From the NCBI GenBank assembly GCA_000934455.1, contig KN884090.1, positions 75,973-101,134 on the forward strand: a stretch of 25,162 bases of DNA, given 5' to 3'. The translations under genes were made by a program, and so were the position numbers. Position 1 is the stretch's first letter, and every line of letters starts with the position of its first letter. This DNA comes from Apostichopus parvimensis. Lineage: Eukaryota; Echinodermata; Holothuroidea; Aspidochirotida; Stichopodidae. The notes beneath the pieces were generated by a model. The model did no database searches and had not been told where the DNA came from. It saw only the letters and a list, made by a program, of their open reading frames with translations. Positions 19,380 to 25,162 of the stretch are shown in pieces.

Positions 19380-22100
19380 ACAGCTTTCAGCAATTTCAGA
19401 TCATTTTAGGACAATCTGAGATAATCTATTGTGTAATTGTATTTACTGTTGCAAGTCTGGGAATGACTTGAGGTTTGTGTAACGTAATCCAGGAAGATGC
19501 TCGGATTTGCGAACATCTTACAATCTGAGAGCAAACATGGGCTTTTAAATTGCCTAATTTACAGTTACAATGTAACGTTTGGGAATAACTTCAGCAAAAT
19601 CCACGTTTTTTTTTTTTAGTTTGGAGAACTTCAAGCCATGTTTTTAGTAGACTTACAACTGGCGGCTACATAATATTGCTGACATTTTAAAATGAAAATG
19701 ATTTCCTAAGGTTTCTGCAGAGTCACGACATAATGTTTATAGGAACACGCTATGGCAATAAAATATAAGCCAGCCGACGCAGCTGCGCGAATAAACGGAT
19801 ACAGTCAATGGATGTCTGCGAATATTAAATACCAAAAACTTTGGTAATAAAATAATTAAATAAATAAATAAAAAATGGAGTTTCCCGTATAATCTCGAAT
19901 CGAATGTCAATAAAGATGCATGATTGCCACGGTAAAGGACTAATGTGAAATGTTACCACTCTAGGATGGTGTTCCGACCCAGCTGTGTTTCCAAGCAAGT
20001 AACAAGATATTAACTTCGGAGTAATGATTTCTTATATATTAAATACAAAATGAATTTCTTATTGACGTGTCCACATTCCCTTCCTACAGTCAAACATGTC
20101 GAATAACAGACCGCTTGATAAGCAAGCCTTGGTTATACAACACAATTTCTGACCTGGTTGATTTCTAAAAAAAAGAAAATAAGAATTTTTTCAAACAGTA
20201 TTTGTGTGAAATAGTTTTAATTACAATGTTATAGACACCCTTCTTAATTCCTCAGTAAAATTTGATAATAATTTGTTTTTCTCTTTATCTTTTCCTGTTG
20301 AGATGTGAGTGTGTTAGCTCAGTTCCACTTGCATAATGTTGTATTTTGTCTGCATACTGTAAATTTTTCATATTATTCTTTATACCTGTGGTTTGAAATT
20401 AAATGTGTAGTTATGGAATGGAGAGAAAGGATTTTAATTTGATTTAAAACAGTTTTCTTGTGTTTTGCTCGGCGACCTATTTCAAACAGGCCGACTATTA
20501 CTCACAATATCGGATCAAAATATGATATTAAGATATCATTCTAGATTCGTTTTAAAAGCTAAATGAAAGTTAAATCAGCGAGCAGTGGAATTAATTGATA
20601 CGATATGAACCTCAGCAGGTTCATCTCCGGGACAAATTTCATGTTAGTACTCAAAATAGGTTATTTGAAAGCAAACTGTAAAATGTAGGCCTATACAGGA
20701 AACTTAACTTATTCTTTGTGCTATTTGAAAGGAAACTTGTTTATTCACGTTGATGACATGTATACGTTGTCGTGATGGCATTTTTAGCTTGGAACAACAT
20801 AAAGCTATTTTAGTCAAAATTAGCCGCAACTTAGGTTTCTTTTAAAAGCTGGAAAATTCCAGACATGAATAAACATAAGTCTCAAAAGATCATTGTTCGA
20901 TAATATAGTTTTATTTAACCACACCAGAATCCGAAATGTCTGAAGGCCTGAACCATTTTAGAATGAAAAGCGGTGTTTTGTGAGAATCAGAAGTAGACTT
21001 ACTAACATATTAAACAAGACATGAGAAAATAACATGTTTTTTTAAAAAACTTTTGTAGCCTGCCATGGCTAAGTTTTTTTTAATGCTAGTACTAGTTTAT
21101 GGGTCTACTTTAAAGGCTGCAATTCTCTAATACAATGGTTATCACGCGCAAACCGAGAGTTTGCGTTTGTTAAATGTGAAATTTACTTTTAGTAAAAAAA
21201 AAAGAATAAAGTTCTTCAATTTTTTTCTTATTTAGGACAAGAAGACTACGAATTAAGTGTATGGAGTAATAACAGTGTCTTTTATGACGTGTGTGTAAAT
21301 CATAAGAAAAGTAAATCAATAAGGGGTGCAAACCTTCCCAATTCCTTGACGGTTGCCCTAATACAGGTCGAGGACACCATGCATGATGACTAAACGTAAC
21401 TCGGTTCGAGCATGGAGGTAAAATGGTTCGAGTCACATGTTTAACACACTGACCTCCTATACGTTACCTTCCTACACACTGTCTCACTTGGGGGAAAAAA
21501 TACTACCAAAGGGGCACGTTCTGGAAAAGAAATCGACATTTGATGTCAACCCTGCCAATTTTTCATTGTCTTTTGGATTCATTACCGGAGTGATATACGT
21601 GCAAGGCAAACCAACGAAGGGTCAAAGGTCGCACACGCCGTAAGCGTCCCCATGGAACCGCGACGCCTGCGCGTTGCGTTATGAACAGCCATAGAATTGT
21701 TTGTCGAGTGTAAGTTGCCGAGCGCGTGCCTCATTGACGAGAATGGTTGTAAAACTTGTTTGTGAGGAGACAAGATGCCGTCGAGGGAAATGTTTTTTAT
21801 TACCTTAAACATCTAAGGGCTAAACATTAGTTCGTCACGAATGATTCTGTTGGTTGTAAACAACAGAAACCTTGACAAAGAAAATGGTACATGGTTTTCT
21901 TTTCATTTCCTTTCTTACGTCTTTTATAGAAAGTCTGTCAACAAGAGAGCAGGCCTACCAGAGCTCCCTCTATAGTACAGGCTAATTTGATGTTTCCCGC
22001 TGGCAGACTATATACAAAAGCGTTCCTTTATCACAACCAATTCTTGTTTTACATTTTAAAGTCGCATCACTGTTAGCAAAGAAATAAGTGTTGTATTTTA
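19380..22100. other. Unassigned AT-rich sequence
   Basis: About 2.7 kb without a convincing gene. It contains an AAATAAAT patch (19855-19880), a short direct repeat TATTTGAAAGSAAACT (about 20663-20678 and 20722-20737), the palindrome ATGATAT-TAAG-ATATCAT (about 20521-20538) and several T runs. Three open frames of 68-88 residues (21170-21436, 21437-21643, 21582-21812) have no recognisable motif. Confidence 0.5.
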
Positions 22101-22113
22101 CCCCCCCCCCCCC
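22101..22113 (+). repeat. Poly-C homopolymer (13 C) ending in CTG
   Basis: The run ends ...CCCTG, as a hAT right terminus would, but no left partner or flanking duplication was found. It is recorded as a simple repeat. Confidence 0.8.
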
Positions 22114-22267
22114 TGCTTCATCCACGTTGTGACTACATTAGAGAGAAATGGAATTCACATTTTACCTAAATCAAGATGTGCAAATGAATAAGCAAATTAT
22201 AACAAGAGTAAATTTAATAACTACAGATGTGGCATGAATACTGCAGGGAAATGGTTGTGTGACTAAA

Positions 22268-22318
22268 GAGGGTGGGGGGCTGGGGGAGAGGGTGCGGGAT
22301 GGGGGATGGAAGAGGGTT
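22268..22318 (+). repeat. G-rich tract, potential G-quadruplex
   Basis: Several G runs of three to six bases (GGG, GGGGGG, GGGGG, GGG, GGG, GGGGG, GGG) lie within about fifty bases on the plus strand, which fits G-quadruplex-forming sequence. Confidence 0.65.
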
Positions 22319-22489
22319 TGGAATGGATTTGAAGGCAATTGTACCATAAACTGCTGAAGTTGATATTCTCTACTATGGTGTTTAACAACGGTACTTTATA
22401 CCATGTTGAACTTGAAAGTTTTAAATCAACTTCTTAGTGATGAATTTGGGTAAATTTTCGCTATGGGCTGATTTATTTTGGTTTTTTGC

Positions 22490-22570
22490 CTCGAGTGGTA
22501 ATGTCCTTGACCGCACTCACCTCACTGTGGTGAGTGAATGGTGGTGGGTGAACCTGGTGGCGAGCATACC
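22490..22570. repeat. Hairpin in a G-rich segment, possibly tRNA-like
   Basis: CACTCACC and GGTGAGTG (about 22514-22536) form an 8-bp stem with a 7-base loop. Upstream CTCGAGTGGTAATG recalls a tRNA A box and downstream GGGTGAACCTGG faintly recalls a B box. The match is too weak to call a tRNA or SINE. Confidence 0.25.
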
Positions 22571-22739
22571 TGGTTTGTGGATTTCATAATCTAACGTGTG
22601 ACATTTTTACAACGGGTGGCGCTATTTAGTTTACGTAATCTAGTCATTTGATGAAATATTGTGATGTATTTTAAAAGCTTCCGTAGACACAGCTTGTGAG
22701 GCGACTAGCGCCTCATAGTGCCACGTATTCAGTTATCAT

Positions 22740-22762
22740 GGGGGTGGGTGGGTGGGTGGTGG
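22740..22762 (+). repeat. (GGGT)n tract, strong G-quadruplex motif
   Basis: GGGGG followed by three GGG runs, each separated by a single T, is one of the most stable G-quadruplex patterns known. It is also a small tetranucleotide microsatellite. Confidence 0.8.
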
Positions 22763-24104
22763 TATGATGCTGTACGTGGCCTACATGATCCTTAGCCATG
22801 TCTCCCTTGTTGTCGCCAAAGAACCCGGGAGGATGAGAAGAGGGTCGCTCAGAGGTCGACCACCAGAAGCGTTCCAATCCCCTTAATTTAACTCCTCTTA
22901 ACGTTTTAAAAGTTCTTTGTTCGAACATTAAGATAATTCAGTTGAAAAGCTTTCCAGAATATCGTTAACTGTTCTGTGAACCAATTCGTAATAGGTAAGA
23001 TATTGAAAAATGTGTCTTACGTGTGATCAGTTTGTTGAATTTCCGGTACCATTTTGATCTGGGGTGATAAGTTTCGTAATTGAAACGATTTTCTAGGCGA
23101 TTTTGTGAGACTAATTTATCACGATTTACACTTAATAGTGCTTGTAAGGAGTTAAATTGATTTCAAACTCAAGAATGTTATTTGCTTCAGCCTTGAAGCA
23201 ATGACGCCATAATCCAACCACTGGATAATTCATTCGATTCATATTTTGAACTTATTAAGGAAATTGGTAAAGTCGAAAAACAGACACGCACAAAAATTAT
23301 TTAAAAAGGGTTTACTATTTCTTGTGGGCGAAACCACATAATTCGAGTGTTTAGTAACCGATATACGAAAACTCCATTATATGGTCCAATTATTTATAAA
23401 AAAAAATTGACATGGTCACTTGATCACATTTCACATCATCTGAGGGTATTCATCAACGAAACTCAAAAGTGTTTATTTCACTCGAGAAATGTGATGCCAA
23501 GAATATTGCATTAAATCTGGTGACGAATGGTCAGTAAAGGCTACCATTCCTTACTGACAGATTTGCGAATTTTTATCTTTAGTGATTGACAAACCCCCAC
23601 CTTCCAGGGATTCTGCAAAATTACTAATCTGCGGATGCTCGAGTATGTTAATGGATATATAAGTTACTGGAGAATGTGGTTTGTTTGTGTAACGTTAACC
23701 TCAGATTGTTTTATCAGGCTTCATTCATAAACTCTATATAAAACCACATATGCCACAAAACATTTCAATTTCCTTCCCAAAAGTGCTTGCGTGATTCAAA
23801 TCAAACTAATCACATGTGATGCGGTAACATTTCTAGTCTACGTCATTCAAGAACAACTGAAAACTAACTTCTGGATCCAGTATGGGCTATATTTTCCTCT
23901 GAGTCTGGTCAAAGTATCTTTTTCGAAATCCGGCCTTAGGATTCACAAATGATTTCCAGTTGGTTATGGTTGGTCTTTAGAGTAAGGCAAAAAATGTCAC
24001 CAAAACAGGACCAACATTGTTCGATACAGGTGGTAAATGCCTACAGTGCAATGACAACCTTCCTTACTGGTTTCGAACCTCTGGACTGACATACAATCAA
24101 TGCC
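22763..24104. other. Unassigned sequence
   Basis: No gene is recognised. The part 22775-22870 is GC-richer than its surroundings and is covered by a minus-strand frame of 71 residues (22713-22928) without a known motif. A small hairpin (GTCAGTAA 23530-23537 with TTACTGAC 23551-23558) is present. Confidence 0.5.
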
Positions 24105-24215
24105 CATATAGCCTGGTTGGTTAGGGTGTCCGCATATATAAAGCGGGAGGCCCTGATTCGAATCGCGGTGGAGGCTGGAAGTTTTTTTTTCACTGTTTAG
24201 GATTTTCCAACTCAT
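24105..24215 (+). mobile_element. tRNA-derived SINE fragment, plus strand
   Basis: The tRNA-like head has an A-box-like TAGCCTGGTTGG (24109-24120), an anticodon-arm-like CCGC...GCGG and a B-box-like GATTCGAATC (24155-24164). It is followed by GGAGGCTGGAAG, a T9 run (24182-24190) and CACTG. This head-then-poly-T-CACT layout matches the minus-strand copy near 14000. The anticodon arm does not give a normal loop, so it is not a tRNA gene. The 72-residue minus-strand frame across it (23997-24215) is an artefact of the repeat. The right end is not defined. Confidence 0.7.
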
Positions 24216-24575
24216 TGCCCATCGTTTTGATCAAATTCTCAATTTCCCCCTATCCCCTCTGGTACAAAATGGGTAACGAAGACACCCGCCCTAAAACATT
24301 GTTTGTAACGGTCACTGACGACGATCTTAATTCAGCAGTTTAATTACCGGTAGATTTGCTCTTTAGACCTCCGCTGGTCACTAACATCTCATCGCAACAA
24401 CTAAAACAGTGATAAATATGCCTGTCCTGGCTGCTTATATAGAAAGATCTTTTTAATCATATGAGCAATTTAACAAAGAATTCAGAATGATAATCATTGG
24501 CTATAAATTATTCTTTTTACATGGGGCACACGTGCGTGGTTTTACACCTGTGGCGATTTTACAGCCCGATTGCCG

Positions 24576-24603
24576 GTGGTTTTTATACATATATAAAAAC
24601 CAC
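24576..24603. repeat. Perfect 12-bp hairpin
   Basis: GTGGTTTTTATA (24576-24587) and its exact inverse (24592-24603) enclose the 4-base loop CATA. An upstream GCGTGGTTTT (24534-24543) can also pair with AAAACCACGC (24596-24605), giving an alternative, longer-range fold. Confidence 0.85.
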
Positions 24604-24775
24604 GCAATACTACAGGGTGGAATGGCTTTACCATGCATTGTGGATGGAACAAATCAACATGTTAAAATCTCATTAACAACAAAGACAGACACCATTTTGT
24701 AACGCTTAAATTTTATGTGGTTTTAAAATGACGAAACAACCTGTTACCGACATAGAAAAGGAAAAGAGGACTTGA

Positions 24776-24793
24776 GGTGGGGGAGGGGAGGGG
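24776..24793 (+). repeat. G-rich block
   Basis: Runs of five, four and four G are separated by single A, preceded by GG. Only three long G runs are present, so quadruplex formation is less certain than at 22740. Confidence 0.6.
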
Positions 24794-25162
24794 TTGTATA
24801 AAACAGAAGAACCTAAAAAGAACGATTGTTACAAGCTTACGTTAGGCTCTTCCCATCATTAATATACAACCAACTATTTTCCCTTATGTGCAATCAGGAA
24901 ATTTAGGGAGTAAAATTATTGAAAATATTTAAAATAATTTTAAAATAATTTATTTAAAAGGACACTAGAAATAAGGAGAGCTGTCCTTCTAATTTCGCAG
25001 GTTTGTTTTGTAAATTTACCCACTTGAATGTTCTGTTTCAATATATTCCAATTGATGTTAACCACTTATCAACTTGATTATTTAGAAACAACATTTCGAA
25101 TACCATCTACCACAGAAAGAAGTGAAAGGAAATCAAGCAACCGACGTAGAGTTGTGAATTGT
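24794..25162. other. Unassigned AT-rich sequence
   Basis: No gene is seen. A TTTAAAATAA unit is repeated in tandem at about 24928-24950. Confidence 0.5.

Noticed and set aside
22101..22113. Poly-C run ending CCCTG as a hAT right terminus
   Set aside because: No left terminus or duplicated octamer was found nearby.
23997..24215. 72-residue minus-strand frame with HRDSNQGLPL
   Set aside because: This is the reverse translation of the tRNA-like SINE head, a common artefact in automated annotation.
1..25162. CRISPR array, prokaryotic operon or prophage
   Set aside because: There are no regularly spaced repeats with unique spacers, no long frames and no ribosome-binding-site context. The composition and SINE/hAT content point to an animal genome.

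Overview
The window looks like non-coding DNA from an animal nuclear genome. It is AT-rich, has no long open reading frame and no operon-like layout, and carries many microsatellites, long G/C homopolymer runs and short non-autonomous transposons with readable target-site duplications. The repeat content (several unrelated hAT-type miniature elements, TTAA-flanked miniature elements, tRNA-derived SINE copies and scattered TAGGCCTA-like motifs) would suit a marine invertebrate, possibly an echinoderm. That placement is an impression, not a proof. I found no prokaryotic gene, rRNA, intact tRNA or CRISPR array, and no convincing complete protein-coding gene. The window is probably intergenic or intronic.

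Layout. 1-6000: mostly unassigned AT-rich DNA with microsatellites (TGCGTG, TTG, TTC), poly-C tracts, a G-rich block at 643-683, a GC-rich hairpin segment near 3529-3727 and a local 50-bp direct duplication at 5621/5770. 6000-11200 is the transposon-dense part. It holds a TTAA-flanked miniature element (6217-6541) and a second, inverted copy of it (10790-11150), a hAT-type element with a perfect 8-bp duplication (7474-7885), a very short TTAA/TTAAAGG candidate (7954-8056), a fold-back element (8948-9170) and another element with terminal inverted repeats and an 8-bp duplication (9626-10137). 11200-16900: mostly unassigned sequence with one hAT-like end (13055-13092), a tRNA-derived SINE copy on the minus strand (about 13960-14073) and two more TTAAAGG-ended candidates. 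16900-19400: a possible LINE 3' tail, a third hAT-type element with a perfect 8-bp duplication (17741-18149) and the only stretch resembling a protein-coding exon (about 19237-19368, minus strand). 19400-25162: unassigned sequence with G-rich blocks, a second copy of the same SINE on the plus strand (about 24105-24215) and a perfect 12-bp hairpin (24576-24603).

No genes act together here. The coherent story is genome-evolutionary: at least three hAT-type insertions from distinct families, a TTAA-specific miniature family with two recognisable members, and one SINE family in two orientations. All lack coding capacity and would have been mobilised by enzymes encoded elsewhere.
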